A stretch of DNA of 64,000 nucleotides from Aliiroseovarius sediminis (GCF_022678485.1 NZ_JALBYP010000039.1:1-64000); one strand, 5' to 3'. Positions 26,498 through 36,193 are shown, numbered from the stretch's first letter. Notes: generated from the sequence alone by a model not told the origin. Made by a program: numbers and translations.

Positions 26498-27339
26498 TAT
26501 TTATCGCTTTCCGTTAGGCCCTTGATGAACATGCGCTGGAACACCACCACCACGATGACGGGCGGGATCATGGCCAGCACGGCCAGTGCAAAGGCTTCGT
26601 TGTAATCGGGGATCTGGCTGCCCACCCAAACCTGCAGGATCGACTTGATTCCGCGCATCAGGGTGTAGAACGACTCGTCGGTCGTCATGATCAGCGGCCA
26701 GAGGTACTGGTTCCAACCGTAGATGAACATGATGATGAAGATCGCCGCCATCATCGTCTTCGAAAGCGGCACCAACACGTCGAGAAAGAACTTCCACGGT
26801 CCCGCCCCGTCGATCCGTGCGGCTTCGAGCAGCTCGTCTGGGACGGACTTGAAAAACTGCCGGAAGAAAAAGGTGCCGGTCGCCGACGCAAGTAGCGGCA
26901 CGATGAGCCCGGTGTAGGAGTTCAGGAGTCCCAGCGTCGACATCACCTGGTAGGACGGCATGATCCGCACTTCGAGCGGCAGTAGAAGCGTGGTGAAGAT
27001 CGCCCAGAACATAAGCGTGGCAAAGCGGAAACGGAAATAGACCAGCGCATAGGCCGCGCTCATCGACAGCACAATCTTGCCCACCGCGAAGCCGATCCCC
27101 ATGATCATCGAGTTGCCCAACATCAGAAGGCCGGTGACGTCACCGGTGAAGCCGCCACGCGCTGTCAGAACCTTGGTGTAGGTCTGCGCGGCGTCGTCGC
27201 CGGGCGTGAGGTAAAGGCCGCTGCTATGGATCTCGATCGCTGAGTGGGTCGAGGACATGAACGCCACGATCACTGGGAGCGCCATGAAGAGCGCGCCAAG
27301 GATGAGGACAAGGTGGTCGAAAGGTTTCACACGTTGCAT
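26497..27339 (-). CDS. ugpE: UgpE-like ABC permease (operon 1)
   Basis: 280 residues, six predicted helices, first one [19 protein letters not shown]. The docking loop [26 protein letters not shown] is near residue 180. An extracytoplasmic loop after helix 1 ([19 protein letters not shown]) is as in UgpE. It pairs with UgpA. Confidence 0.92.
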   Translation of the reverse strand: MQRVKPFDHLVLILGALFMALPVIVAFMSSTHSAIEIHSSGLYLTPGDDAAQTYTKVLTARGGFTGDVTGLLMLGNSMIMGIGFAVGKIVLSMSAAYALVYFRFRFATLMFWAIFTTLLLPLEVRIMPSYQVMSTLGLLNSYTGLIVPLLASATGTFFFRQFFKSVPDELLEAARIDGAGPWKFFLDVLVPLSKTMMAAIFIIMFIYGWNQYLWPLIMTTDESFYTLMRGIKSILQVWVGSQIPDYNEAFALAVLAMIPPVIVVVVFQRMFIKGLTESDK

Positions 27340-27343
27340 TTCA

Positions 27344-28315
27344 TCACCCGTAGTGGACGCGGCGTTCGATAAAGCGGAACTGCACCACGGTCAGCGCCGC
27401 GACGACCACCATCAGGATCACCGACTGGGCCGAGGATCCGCCGATGTCGTTACCTTTGAAACCGTCGAGATAGACCTTGTAGACCAGCGTCATCGGGTTG
27501 TTGGCGGGCTTGTCCTTCACCACCACATCGAAGATCGCGAAGGTGTCAAACATCGCATAGGTGATGTTGATGATCAGCAGGAAGAACGCGGTGGGCGCCA
27601 GAAGTGGCATCACGATATCACGAAACCGCCGCCAGCCCGACCGCGCGTCGATCAGCGCGGCTTCGCACACCGAGACGGGCACGGTCTGCAACCCCGACAG
27701 GAAGAAGATGAAGTTGTAGGGGATCTGTTTCCAGACCGAGATTGTGGTGACCGCGATCGCGGTGTCCCAGTAATTCACGCCGACCCGCAGGTCGTGGCCG
27801 AAGAAGGCGAAGAGATCGGTCATCGGCCCGATGTGCTGGTCAAAGATCATCATGCCGATCATCCCTGCGACCGGCGGCGCGATGGCGTATACCGAGATCA
27901 GCACCGTTTTGTAAGGTCCCGCCCCGCGGATCACCTTGTCGGCCTTCACGGCAAGCAGAAGACCGATGCCCAGTGACAGAGCGGTGACGACGACGCAAAA
28001 GAACGCCGTGAAAACGGCGGTCGCCTGGTAGCGCGAATTGGTCAGCGCGTCGGTGTAGTTCTCCGTCCCCACGAAGGTCGCGCCGAAGCCGAAGGGGTCT
28101 TCGATGTAGAACGACGACAGCACTGCCTCGACCGAGGGCCAGTAGAAGAAGATCACGACCACGGCTAGCTGCGGGGCCAGGAACAACCACGGCGTCAGTG
28201 GCCGGTTGAACTGGACCCGTTTCTGCGGCGACGAGACGCCGGCCCGTGCAAGGCCGCGCATAAGCCGCGCGAAGGGCCGGCGCGGGGCTTGGGCGGATGA
28301 ATGGGTGTTGCTCAC
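27344..28315 (-). CDS. ugpA: UgpA-like ABC permease (operon 1)
   Basis: 323 residues with a cytosolic N-terminus of about 40 residues, then helix PWLFLAPQLAVVVIFFYWPSV and five more. The EAA-type loop VCEAALIDARSGWRRFRDIVMPLLAP is near residue 225. Four bases separate it from ugpE. A hairpin lies between ugpB and this gene. Confidence 0.92.
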   Translation of the reverse strand: MSNTHSSAQAPRRPFARLMRGLARAGVSSPQKRVQFNRPLTPWLFLAPQLAVVVIFFYWPSVEAVLSSFYIEDPFGFGATFVGTENYTDALTNSRYQATAVFTAFFCVVVTALSLGIGLLLAVKADKVIRGAGPYKTVLISVYAIAPPVAGMIGMMIFDQHIGPMTDLFAFFGHDLRVGVNYWDTAIAVTTISVWKQIPYNFIFFLSGLQTVPVSVCEAALIDARSGWRRFRDIVMPLLAPTAFFLLIINITYAMFDTFAIFDVVVKDKPANNPMTLVYKVYLDGFKGNDIGGSSAQSVILMVVVAALTVVQFRFIERRVHYG

Positions 28316-28349
28316 GTGGGTTTCCCGAAAGTCGAAATGAAAGAAAGGA

Positions 28350-28368
28350 CGGAGCGGCAGACGCTCCG
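28350..28368 (-). terminator. Hairpin between ugpB and ugpA (operon 1)
   Basis: CGGAGCG and CGCTCCG form a 7-bp stem around a five-base loop, followed on the minus strand by TCCTTTCTTTC. Likely an attenuator that keeps the binding protein in excess over the permeases. Confidence 0.55.
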
Positions 28369-28387
28369 CCCCAGTGCTGTGGCAGGA

Positions 28388-29686
28388 TCAGTTCGACGCG
28401 GTGCGGCCGAAACGTTCCAGCAGCTGGTTGCCCTCGGCCTCGATGGTCTCGAAGGCCTCGCGGACTTCGACTTCGCCCGAGAAGATGCGGTTAAACTCGC
28501 GCTCCATCACGGTGCGGATTTGCGGGTAGAAGCCCAGGCGGTAGCCCGAGGTCCACTCGCCGCCTTCCAGCTGAAGTTGCTTGATGCCGACCTCGGCGAC
28601 GGGCTGCTCTTCGTAGTAGCCTGCGTCGCGCGCCATTTCGTAGGCAGCTTCGGTGATCGGCACGTAGCCCGTGTTCTTATGGTAGTAGACCTGTACCTCG
28701 GGCGAGGTCAGGAAGGTAAAGAACTGCGCGGTGCAGGTGTTCTCTTCGTCCGGATGCCCGGCCATCGCGAACAGCGCGGCGCCACCGATGAAGCTTTGCG
28801 TGCCGGCGCTTTCGATACTGTCCCAGTAAGGCAAGAATACGGCAGAGAAGTCGTCCGACATAGACTGCTGAAGCCCGCCGAACGACCCCGATGAGCCGAT
28901 CCACATCGCGCTTTCGCCTTCTTCGAAGGGCCGCAGGTTGTCGCCCCAGCCGGCGCCGTAGAAGCCGAAAAGACCCTCGTCGGCCCATTCCTTGAGTTTC
29001 TCGAACATCATCACCTGATTTTCATCAATGACGATGATCTCTGTGCCGTCCACGGCGTCGTACCCGTTGTTATTGGTCGCGAACTGCAGGTTGTTCCGCG
29101 ATTTGAAGTTCTCGACCATCATCCAGGTCAGTTGCGAGGCAGTCAACGGCAGGTAGCCGGCCTCTTTCAGCGCGGGCGCGATCTCTTCGAACTCTTCCCA
29201 GGTTTCCGGGGGCTGCACACCGGCTTCTTCGAAGGCTGCGGCGTTGTAGTACATGATCGGCGCCGACGAGTTGAAAGGCATGCCGATGAACTTGCCGTCC
29301 GAGTCAGCGTAGAAGCCCCGGACGCCGGGGATGAAGTTTTCACGGTCGAACTCTTCGCCCGCGTCGAGGATCAGGTCCTCTGCGGCGATGGTCGCACCTT
29401 CGGCCGAGATGATCGTCGCAGCACCTGCGTCGAAAACCTGCAGAATGTTGGGCTGCTCGCCCGACCGGAAGGCGGCGATGCCCGACGACAATGCCTCTTC
29501 GTAGGTTCCGCGCGAGATCGGCGTAAGGTTGCACTGATCCTGTGCGTCGTTGAACTGCTGCGAAATCTCGTTGATGACCTCGCCGTTACGGCCTCCCATA
29601 CCGTGCCACCAGCTGATATCAGTGGCGGCAATTGCGGTCGTTGCAGTCAGTATGGAACCGATCGCGATGCTTGTAGTTTTGATCAT
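28388..29686 (-). CDS. ugpB: UgpB-like periplasmic binding protein (operon 1)
   Basis: 432 residues from the ATG at 29686, which has GAGG at good spacing; a second start lies at 29698. The signal peptide ends near IAA. The mature part begins TDISWWHGMGG and contains RGTYEEALSSGIAAFRSGEQPNI and MPFNSSAPIMYYN, closely following E. coli UgpB (glycerol-3-phosphate and glycerophosphocholine binding). Trp and Ser positions that line the ligand pocket in UgpB (SGSFGGL, GGAALFAM) can be picked out. Confidence 0.92.
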   Translation of the reverse strand: MIKTTSIAIGSILTATTAIAATDISWWHGMGGRNGEVINEISQQFNDAQDQCNLTPISRGTYEEALSSGIAAFRSGEQPNILQVFDAGAATIISAEGATIAAEDLILDAGEEFDRENFIPGVRGFYADSDGKFIGMPFNSSAPIMYYNAAAFEEAGVQPPETWEEFEEIAPALKEAGYLPLTASQLTWMMVENFKSRNNLQFATNNNGYDAVDGTEIIVIDENQVMMFEKLKEWADEGLFGFYGAGWGDNLRPFEEGESAMWIGSSGSFGGLQQSMSDDFSAVFLPYWDSIESAGTQSFIGGAALFAMAGHPDEENTCTAQFFTFLTSPEVQVYYHKNTGYVPITEAAYEMARDAGYYEEQPVAEVGIKQLQLEGGEWTSGYRLGFYPQIRTVMEREFNRIFSGEVEVREAFETIEAEGNQLLERFGRTASN

Positions 29687-29733
29687 GGTGATCCTCATTG
29701 TTGTATTCTGATATACGCCCTCGTACGTCGGGT

Positions 29734-29774
29734 TTGTAACAATCTCTCATCATTCTCGTGAAAACATTGTAACA
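29734..29774 (-). promoter_or_regulatory. Pho-box-like repeat array before ugpB (operon 1)
   Basis: Minus-strand half-sites TGTTAC, TTTCAC and TGTTAC stand at offsets 0, 11 and 33, the 11-bp Pho register; TGTTACAA occurs twice. The same three elements with identical spacing lie before the second ugpB. The array is about 50-90 bp upstream of the start codon. Confidence 0.55.
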
Positions 29775-29940
29775 CGGCGCTGAGTTTCCTCGAAAGCAGG
29801 CCGTGTGTCCTTTTCGGTTGCGGCAGGCTTGCCCTGTATTCCCGACCCCACCGCGTTCGACCTCCCCGACCGCGGGGGGCAATCGCCACTTTCGACCTTG
29901 TGGCGTGAACCCGTAGACCCTTTCTGTCCCCTACTACACG

Positions 29941-30135
29941 GCTTGCGCGGCCTGTCATCAAGACGGTACCGATCTGAACGCCTGGCTTGTGCGTGAAGGG
30001 TGGGCCGTGGCTTATCGCCGATACAGCCGCGACTACATCCGCGATGAGACCGAAGCCAGATCCGCACGGCGCAATATCTGGTCCGGACGCTTTGACATGC
30101 CGTGGGACTGGCGCCGCGCGCAACGTGGTGGATGA
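29941..30135 (+). pseudogene. Thermonuclease (SNase-like) C-terminal remnant
   Basis: The frame from about 29941 to the TGA at 30133 reads DLNAWLVREGWAVAYRRYS followed by RDETEARSARRNIWSGRFD and PWDWRRAQR, the C-terminal third of secreted SNase-like nucleases that are common beside rhodobacterial VirB operons. The catalytic Arg/Glu part is absent, and no start codon fits. The rest of 29775-30256 shows no gene. Confidence 0.7.
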
Positions 30136-30256
30136 CGACGGGCGAGGCTGTAAGATCGCGATCTTGCCGACCAACGCAACCGCAATACGCATCACCAATG
30201 TTGCAATAGTATATTTTCGTATGTATGCTGGGTGAAGATCGTCAAGGGTCCTTGCC

Positions 30257-31012
30257 ATGCGTTTCGAATTCAAAAACCTCCCTCTGGTGGCCTTTTTAGC
30301 TCTCGCCTTGACCGGCCCAACAGTTGCGACGCAAGCACGCGCCCAAACCTATCAGATCGATTGTGCCATCCTACTGTGTTTGTCCGGTGGATGGCCAGCT
30401 TCCGTGCCCTGCGCACGTGCGCGGGCCGAGTTCATCCGGCGCATCACACCTTGGCCAGTGGAGCCACCGCTGCAGATTTGGCGCTGCCCCATGGGTGCGT
30501 CTTACGATGGGCCTGCCAGGTCGCGCCCCACGGACCGGATCTTCGATGCCCTATATGGTGGTTCAGGAACCGCATCAAACTCTTCAGCCCCGCTCTTTGA
30601 TCAGGCCGCCACAGCAGGCGGCATGCTCGAGCCCAAAGGTTCAAATGCGGCCTGGGACAACCTCGTAAGGGCTGATTACGCCCTCCATCTCGTAGAAGAC
30701 CGCGCCGACATCGATATCAGCGGGCCGGAATTCAATTTCGTGCGCTCCATTCGCGTGTTCGATGTACGATATGCATGGCAACGGGAATCCGGAGAGGATG
30801 GAGATTGCAATCGGAGCGCGACCGTCGTGCTTGGAACCTACGGTACACAGGGCGACTTTTCGTGGAGGGCGTCGTCACCCGCAGCGCTTCCGGCTGCGCA
30901 TGCCGGTCTCGAGCGATGGCGCGAGCACTGCCCGAGCATTTATCACAGATCCGTCTTTGTGGAGTGGCGTGATTATGACGGGAATTACGGCTTCGAGCAG
31001 GTCAATTACTGA
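30257..31012 (+). CDS. Secreted Cys-containing hypothetical protein
   Basis: 251 residues with a signal peptide (first hydrophobic stretch LPLVAFLALALTGPTVA, cut near ARAQ). The mature N-terminus is Cys-rich: DCAILLCLSGGWPAS, CARARAEFIRRITPWPVEPP and WRCPMG. No known domain is recognised. From memory, similar proteins sit near thermonuclease and virB genes on roseobacter plasmids, so it is probably part of the conjugative module that starts at 39 kb. The IS256 element begins 26 bp after its stop. Confidence 0.7.
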   Translation: MRFEFKNLPLVAFLALALTGPTVATQARAQTYQIDCAILLCLSGGWPASVPCARARAEFIRRITPWPVEPPLQIWRCPMGASYDGPARSRPTDRIFDALYGGSGTASNSSAPLFDQAATAGGMLEPKGSNAAWDNLVRADYALHLVEDRADIDISGPEFNFVRSIRVFDVRYAWQRESGEDGDCNRSATVVLGTYGTQGDFSWRASSPAALPAAHAGLERWREHCPSIYHRSVFVEWRDYDGNYGFEQVNY

Positions 31013-31037
31013 CTGTTGCGCCGCAGCGACGTCGGTC

Positions 31038-32422
31038 GTGTCGCGAAGGTGGTAGAAATTCGAAGGTGGCGTAATCTGCGGGTGACTTGAACCCACCCAA
31101 CCGGCGGCTGACACCGCCAGGGAGATCACGCCATGAAGAACAATACTGACACTGCCACGCTTTTGCTACTGTCCAATGAAACGGGCCATGATCCGATCGA
31201 GGATCGCCTTCGAGAAAATATCCGCGCCACGATCGAGGCGGTTTTCGAAGAGGAATTGGAGGCGTTTCTGGGGCGCTGCCGCTATGACCGCAGCACCGAC
31301 AAACCCACGGGCTACCGGCACGGCCACCGGGAGCGTCAGTTGATTGGCACGTTTGGGACCGAGACGATAAGCGTGCCGCGTGCCCGCGCCGTCGATAAGA
31401 CCGGCAAGTCCACGGAATGGCGCTCGAAGGCGCTGCCGCGTTATCAGCGGCTGACCAAGAAGGCTGAAGCGCTGATTGCCTCGGTCTATCTGGCAGGCAC
31501 GAACACGCGGCGCGTGAAACGGGCGCTGTATGGGCTATTCGAAGGCGCGGTCAGCAAGGATGTGGTCAGCCGGGCCTGGCGCAAGGTGAAGGTCGACTGG
31601 GATGCCTGGGTGGCGCGCAACCTGGCCAATGAGGACATCGTCCGGCTGATTCTCGACGGCACGGTGATCAAGACGCGCATTGACAAGAAAGCCACCAACA
31701 TCTCGGTGCCGGCGGCCATTGGAGTGCGCCGGGACGGGCAGAAGGTGCTGCTTTCGATCATGAATATGGGCGGTGAAAGCAAGGCTGCCTGGGCCGAGTT
31801 TCTCGGCGATCTCGACGCGCGCGGCCTGAAGCGACCGGAATTTGTCATTGTCGACGGCGCCCCCGGTCTTGAGGCCGCTCTTGTCGCGCTCTGGGGAGAG
31901 GACCTGCCGATCCAGCGCTGCACGGTTCACAAGCATCGCAATCTTCTCGGCCACGCCCCGAAACCCATGCAGGACGAGTTGACCGAGGATTATCGCGACA
32001 TGATCTATGCCGAAAATGCGGCTGAAATCGACAAGCGTCGCAAGGCCTTCCTGCGCAAATGGCGGTTGAAATGCCGCGCGGTGGCGGACAGCCTGGAAGA
32101 GGCCGGAGACCAGCTGTTCACCTTCACCCGGCTGGACTCGCCGCAGTGGAAATCAGCCCGCACGACAAACGCCATCGAGCGCCTGAACGAGGAGTTCCGC
32201 CGCCGCATCAAAACCCAAACCGTGCTGCCCTGCGCCGAAACCGTGCCGATGCTGCTCTGGGCGCTGATGGCATCGAGCCAGATCCAGATGCGGAAAGTGG
32301 ACGGTTGGGAAACGCTGGCTCAGCCCATCGCCCCGATCAGCCTTGACCTCGCGGCCTGATCAGGCCCAAATCATCATGCTCGGAGGACGGCCGCCGGAGA
32401 ATTTCCACCAGATTCGAGACAC
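31038..32422 (+). mobile_element. Second complete IS256-type insertion sequence
   Basis: Ends are defined by an imperfect inverted repeat: GTGTCGCGAAGGTGGTAGAA at 31038 and, on the minus strand from 32422, GTGTCTCGAATCTGGTGGAA, both running on into ATTC. About 1385 bp. It is a different subtype from the element at 20492. No target duplication is evident in the adjacent bases. Confidence 0.8.
31133..32359 (+). CDS. IS256-family DDE transposase
   Basis: 408 residues. N-terminal IRATIEAVFEEELEAFLG and the YRHGHRERQL zinc-ribbon-like block; catalytic Asp in VRLILDGTVIKTRI near 178, second Asp in EFVIVDGAPGLEAAL near 240, CTVHKHRNLLGH box, and catalytic Glu in TNAIERLNEEFRRRIKTQ near 350. Intact. 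Little similarity by eye to the transposase at 20559 outside these boxes. Confidence 0.93.
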   Translation: MKNNTDTATLLLLSNETGHDPIEDRLRENIRATIEAVFEEELEAFLGRCRYDRSTDKPTGYRHGHRERQLIGTFGTETISVPRARAVDKTGKSTEWRSKALPRYQRLTKKAEALIASVYLAGTNTRRVKRALYGLFEGAVSKDVVSRAWRKVKVDWDAWVARNLANEDIVRLILDGTVIKTRIDKKATNISVPAAIGVRRDGQKVLLSIMNMGGESKAAWAEFLGDLDARGLKRPEFVIVDGAPGLEAALVALWGEDLPIQRCTVHKHRNLLGHAPKPMQDELTEDYRDMIYAENAAEIDKRRKAFLRKWRLKCRAVADSLEEAGDQLFTFTRLDSPQWKSARTTNAIERLNEEFRRRIKTQTVLPCAETVPMLLWALMASSQIQMRKVDGWETLAQPIAPISLDLAA

Positions 32423-32454
32423 CACCCAACAAATCTGTCCCACAGGTGCTGACG

Positions 32455-32583
32455 TCAGACAGCCCCGCGGATCGGGTCGCTGGTTAAAGCCTTAAGAAGG
32501 CGCGTATCAGCATCCGTTAATTTTCCGAAATGTTGAGTGATAAGTTGAGCGAGGTCCGTAGGGGGATTGCGTCGATCAATCAT
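32455..32583 (-). CDS. Small or truncated ORF, 42 residues
   Basis: An ATG at 32583 opens a 42-residue frame beginning MIDRRNPPTDLAQLITQHFG and ending SDPIRGAV before the IS256 right end. It is coding-like but not recognised. It may be the intact start of a gene cut by the IS, or chance. It lies 26 bp beyond the end of the second ugp operon. Confidence 0.3.
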   Translation of the reverse strand: MIDRRNPPTDLAQLITQHFGKLTDADTRLLKALTSDPIRGAV

Positions 32584-32608
32584 AAATGAATTTCCCCGCT
32601 GCGGAGCA

Positions 32609-33688
32609 TCAGGCAGTCTCTTTCACATGCGTTTTGGGCATCTGACTGTGATGCACCACTGGAAGGTCTAATCTAACCCCAGATATAGCATCAAAGCACA
32701 GTACTTGCGAAGGATCTAATGACAGCCATATCTTATCCCCTTCATGCGGCAATTCTTCGCCTCGCGCCACAACCGCTGACAGTCGGCCAGCTTCACTTTC
32801 GCAGTGTACGATGAAAGTCGCCCCTGTCATTTCAGTCAGAACGACGCGCGCAGCAATGGAAGGCCCGCTGACAGGACTGCGATTTAAGCTTAAGGCCTCA
32901 GGCCGGAACCCAACATCGATATCACGCGCGCCACCCCAATCATCAATACAGTCAGATGGGACAAAATTCATGGCAGGCGAGCCTAAAAAACCAGCAACAA
33001 AGCGATTGACCGGCTGATCGTAAATCATATCTGGAGTATCGAACTGCTGTAGATGCCCGTCCTTCATCACCGCGACACGGTCAGCCAATGATAGTGCCTC
33101 GGTTTGATCGTGTGTCACATAGATGATCGTTGCCCCAAGTTGACGGTGTAAGTCTTTAATTTCAGTGCGCATGGCAACCCGCAGAGCATTGTCCAGATTT
33201 GACAAAGGCTCATCCATTAAAAACGTCGAACAATCACGCGCCATTGCACGCCCCATAGCAACCCGCTGGCGTTGCCCACCAGATAGCGCGCCAGGTTTGC
33301 GATCCAGATACGATGTAAGCTGCAATGTTTCCGCCACAGATCGAGCTCGTTTTAGGCGTTCCACTTTTGGCACTTTGCGCAGTTCTAATCCAAAAGCGAT
33401 ATTTTCCAAAACCGTCATATGCGGATACAGCGCATAGTTTTGAAAGATCATCCCGATATCGCGATCTTGTGGCGGCAGGTCATTCGCCCGTTTGCCATCA
33501 ATCAAAAGTTCACCTTGCTCACAAGGGTCAAGCCCCGCCAATAGCCGCAGCAACGTGGACTTTCCGCATCCCGAAGGACCAACAATAACAATGAATTCGC
33601 CGTGCTGGATATCCATCGATACACCATGCAAAATCTGTGGCCCACCCGCATAGGATTTACGAATGTCTTTCAAAGTGATCGCGCTCAT
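32609..33688 (-). CDS. ugpC: UgpC-like ABC transporter ATPase (operon 2)
   Basis: 359 residues from the ATG at 33688 (MSAITLKDIRKSYAGG). Walker [28 protein letters not shown] signature, [15 protein letters not shown] Walker B, and a C-terminal TOBE region (DVGFRPEALSL). Last gene of the operon, overlapping the phosphodiesterase gene by four bases. Codon usage is visibly richer in A and T than in operon 1. Confidence 0.92.
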   Translation of the reverse strand: MSAITLKDIRKSYAGGPQILHGVSMDIQHGEFIVIVGPSGCGKSTLLRLLAGLDPCEQGELLIDGKRANDLPPQDRDIGMIFQNYALYPHMTVLENIAFGLELRKVPKVERLKRARSVAETLQLTSYLDRKPGALSGGQRQRVAMGRAMARDCSTFLMDEPLSNLDNALRVAMRTEIKDLHRQLGATIIYVTHDQTEALSLADRVAVMKDGHLQQFDTPDMIYDQPVNRFVAGFLGSPAMNFVPSDCIDDWGGARDIDVGFRPEALSLNRSPVSGPSIAARVVLTEMTGATFIVHCESEAGRLSAVVARGEELPHEGDKIWLSLDPSQVLCFDAISGVRLDLPVVHHSQMPKTHVKETA

Positions 33689-34434
33689 TGGGCTGCCTCT
33701 TGCATAAATGCTTTGCGCACCGCAATCGCCAGATTGGGGCGGTCTGTTGTGAACACTTTGGCTCGCATAGCCAACGCTTTTCTGATCTGGGGTTCGGTAT
33801 GTGCGGCCCAACACCCAAAGCTTAGACCAGCATCCGTTACCTGCATCATCACATCTTCACTGACGTGATCAATGTTCAATCCGATCTCAGGGATGTCATG
33901 CTGTTTTGCCACGTCAATCACTGTCGCCATTCCCAGTTGTTTCTGCACCGCAGGACTGACAAGCCATAAACAAGGACGCGCTGTGTGGCGCTTGACCTCA
34001 TCGAGGTTGGCAATCAAAAAAGACGAAAAAACTGTACGTTCCAACATGGCGTTGTGAAACAATTTCTCGATCACTTTCGGCACAAAATTTGCATAAGGCG
34101 CGCCGTTTTGATCTGGCTTAAATTCACACCTGAAATTCACCGAACTATGTTGATACAACGCGCAAAGCTCTTTGAGCGATATGGGATGTTCATCAATGCC
34201 ATAGTCGATGTTTGCGGCACGAATTTCGGCCTCTGTAAGGGTATTCAGCGCCCCAGTACGATCTGTTGTGCGGTCAAGTGTCGGGTCATGATGCACCATG
34301 ATAGCGCCGTCTTTGCTTGGGTGCAGGTCAAACTCGACCTCGTCCAGCGGCAGGGATGCCGTTGTACGAAACCCAAAAGGCGTGCTGTCGCCATACTCCA
34401 GCGTGCCACCACGATGCGATGCAATGCGTGTCAT
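33685..34434 (-). CDS. ugpQ: Glycerophosphodiester phosphodiesterase (UgpQ-like)
   Basis: 249 residues of the GDPD family. The TIM-barrel opens with RIASHRGGTLEYGD (catalytic His and metal-binding Glu region), then EVEFDLHPSKDG and MVHHDPTLDRTTDRTG (Glu-x-Asp and second catalytic His). These are the active-site residues, all present. It cleaves glycerophosphodiesters imported by the adjacent transporter to glycerol 3-phosphate and an alcohol. I start it at 34434; the open frame above lies inside the permease gene. No signal peptide, so cytosolic. Confidence 0.9.
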   Translation of the reverse strand: MTRIASHRGGTLEYGDSTPFGFRTTASLPLDEVEFDLHPSKDGAIMVHHDPTLDRTTDRTGALNTLTEAEIRAANIDYGIDEHPISLKELCALYQHSSVNFRCEFKPDQNGAPYANFVPKVIEKLFHNAMLERTVFSSFLIANLDEVKRHTARPCLWLVSPAVQKQLGMATVIDVAKQHDIPEIGLNIDHVSEDVMMQVTDAGLSFGCWAAHTEPQIRKALAMRAKVFTTDRPNLAIAVRKAFMQEAAQ

Positions 34435-34454
34435 ATTACTAATCCTAGTGTGCG

Positions 34455-35264
34455 TCACTTTACTGCTCCCATCATCATGCCGCGTATCAAATGACGTTCG
34501 ACCAAGATGAAACCAACAAGAACGGGTAATATGGTGATGGTTGAGGCCGCCATAACCAGTGGCCAATCGATGATATCTTCGCCTGGATTCACACGGTACA
34601 GGCGTGCCAAACCGATCTGCAATGTGTAAAGATCTTCGCGTCCAATCGCGACAAGCGGCCAAATATAATTGTTCCATTCCGAGATGAAAATATAGAGCCC
34701 CATCGACAGGATAGCGGGCTTTGACAGCGGAATGATCACCCGCCACAGCACCTTCAAAGGCGATGCCCCATCCATATAGGCCGCTTCATCCAGCGCACGC
34801 GGGATGCCGCGAATAAATTGACGTAAGAAAAAGGCCGCAAATCCATTAGATACCGCAGGCAAAACCAATCCCGCATAGGTATCCAGCAGGCCCGCCTTAG
34901 CCAGCGTTAGATAGTTCGGGATCAAAGTGATATGACTTGGGATCATCAATGTCGCCACGACAGCCCCAAACAACAGATTACTTCCCGCAAATGTATAGCG
35001 CGCAAAGGCAAACGCGGCACAGGTAGCCACTGCCAAACCAATGAGCGTCACAAGTCCGGACACGATCACCGAATTCACCAGATAGCGCGCAAAATTATAT
35101 TGTCCGATCGCCATCTCATAGTTGCGAAACGTAAAGTCGATATTGCCCGTGTAGTAAGCATCAGCCGTCTGAAACGACATCCAGATGGAATACAAAACAG
35201 GCGACAAAAACAGCAGCCCAGCGACCAACGCTAAGACGGCCACAAATGGATTTTCAGGCTTCAT
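34455..35264 (-). CDS. ugpE: UgpE-like ABC permease (operon 2)
   Basis: 269 residues from the ATG at 35264 (MKPENPFVAVLALVAGLLF). Six helices; docking loop ALDEAAYMDGASPLKVLWRVIIPLSKP near 180. The start overlaps the end of the upstream permease gene by 11 bases. Confidence 0.92.
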   Translation of the reverse strand: MKPENPFVAVLALVAGLLFLSPVLYSIWMSFQTADAYYTGNIDFTFRNYEMAIGQYNFARYLVNSVIVSGLVTLIGLAVATCAAFAFARYTFAGSNLLFGAVVATLMIPSHITLIPNYLTLAKAGLLDTYAGLVLPAVSNGFAAFFLRQFIRGIPRALDEAAYMDGASPLKVLWRVIIPLSKPAILSMGLYIFISEWNNYIWPLVAIGREDLYTLQIGLARLYRVNPGEDIIDWPLVMAASTITILPVLVGFILVERHLIRGMMMGAVK

Positions 35265-36123
35265 AATGTACCTTTCGCCCAATAACGCGGGATTTAACCA
35301 CCGCCAATGTAATGAGGAATGCGAATAGCAACACCGCCAAGGCAGAGCCCACACCGATGTCGAACAGATTGAACCCCACGCGGTACAACATATTGACCAA
35401 CAAATCCGTCGCCCCCGCAGGTCCGCCTTTGGTCATGACGTCAACTATGGTGAAAACTTGAAAAGCTTCGATCACTGAAATCATCAGCAAGAAATACGTT
35501 GTCGGCATCACAAGCGGCACAGTGATGCGGCGAAAGACATGGGCCTTGCGCCCCCCATCAACAGCCGCTGCGTCATACAGTTCAGGCGCAATCGCTTGCA
35601 GGCCCGCGATATATATAATGATGTCGTAGCCAAGTTGCTTCCACGTATTGACAAAGATCAACACCCACAAGGCAACATGCGGTTCTTGCAACCATGCCAC
35701 TTTTGGCAGACCAAAGCTCGACAGCAGCGCATTCATCATGCCGTAATCTGTCGAAAAGACCCAAGAAAACACCACGCCGATGGCAACGGTCGACGTGACA
35801 GATGGAAAAAACAGCGCGCCTCGCATCAAGCGCGATACCAAAGTTTCACGTAAAAGTTGATTGGCGATGAACAGTGCCAAAAGCAAACGCAGCGGCACTG
35901 ATATAATAGCAAAGATCGCCGTCACACGCAGAGCGTTCCAAAATTCACGACTGTCCAAAAGCAGGCGATAATTATCAAACCCGACATAAGGCTTGGTCGG
36001 CGATAGAAAGTCCCATTCGCGCAGGCTAAGGTTCATGCTTTGAGCGATCGGGATGTAGGTGAAGACCGCGATGAATCCGAGCAGCGGCAGCACAAAAAGA
36101 TAGGGCGTCATACGGCGCAACAT
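35254..36123 (-). CDS. ugpA: UgpA-like ABC permease (operon 2)
   Basis: 289 residues from the ATG at 36123 (MLRRMTPYLFVLPLLGFIAV). Docking loop LYDAAAVDGGRKAHVFRRITVPLVMP near 200. A stable hairpin lies between it and the binding-protein gene. The open frame upstream of 36123 runs through that hairpin and is not coding. Confidence 0.92.
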   Translation of the reverse strand: MLRRMTPYLFVLPLLGFIAVFTYIPIAQSMNLSLREWDFLSPTKPYVGFDNYRLLLDSREFWNALRVTAIFAIISVPLRLLLALFIANQLLRETLVSRLMRGALFFPSVTSTVAIGVVFSWVFSTDYGMMNALLSSFGLPKVAWLQEPHVALWVLIFVNTWKQLGYDIIIYIAGLQAIAPELYDAAAVDGGRKAHVFRRITVPLVMPTTYFLLMISVIEAFQVFTIVDVMTKGGPAGATDLLVNMLYRVGFNLFDIGVGSALAVLLFAFLITLAVVKSRVIGRKVHYEA

Positions 36124-36147
36124 AAAGGGGCCTTCCAAATCATGAAA

Positions 36148-36173
36148 CGAGGCCCCAACGCATTGGAGCCTCG
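36148..36173 (-). terminator. 11-bp hairpin between ugpB and ugpA (operon 2)
   Basis: On the minus strand CGAGGCTCCAA pairs with TTGGGGCCTCG (one G-U pair) around TGCG, followed by TTTCATGATTT. It is the counterpart of the hairpin in operon 1 and of the one after phnD. Confidence 0.7.
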
Positions 36174-36193
36174 CTTGTTTGTTGAGTTCCGGA

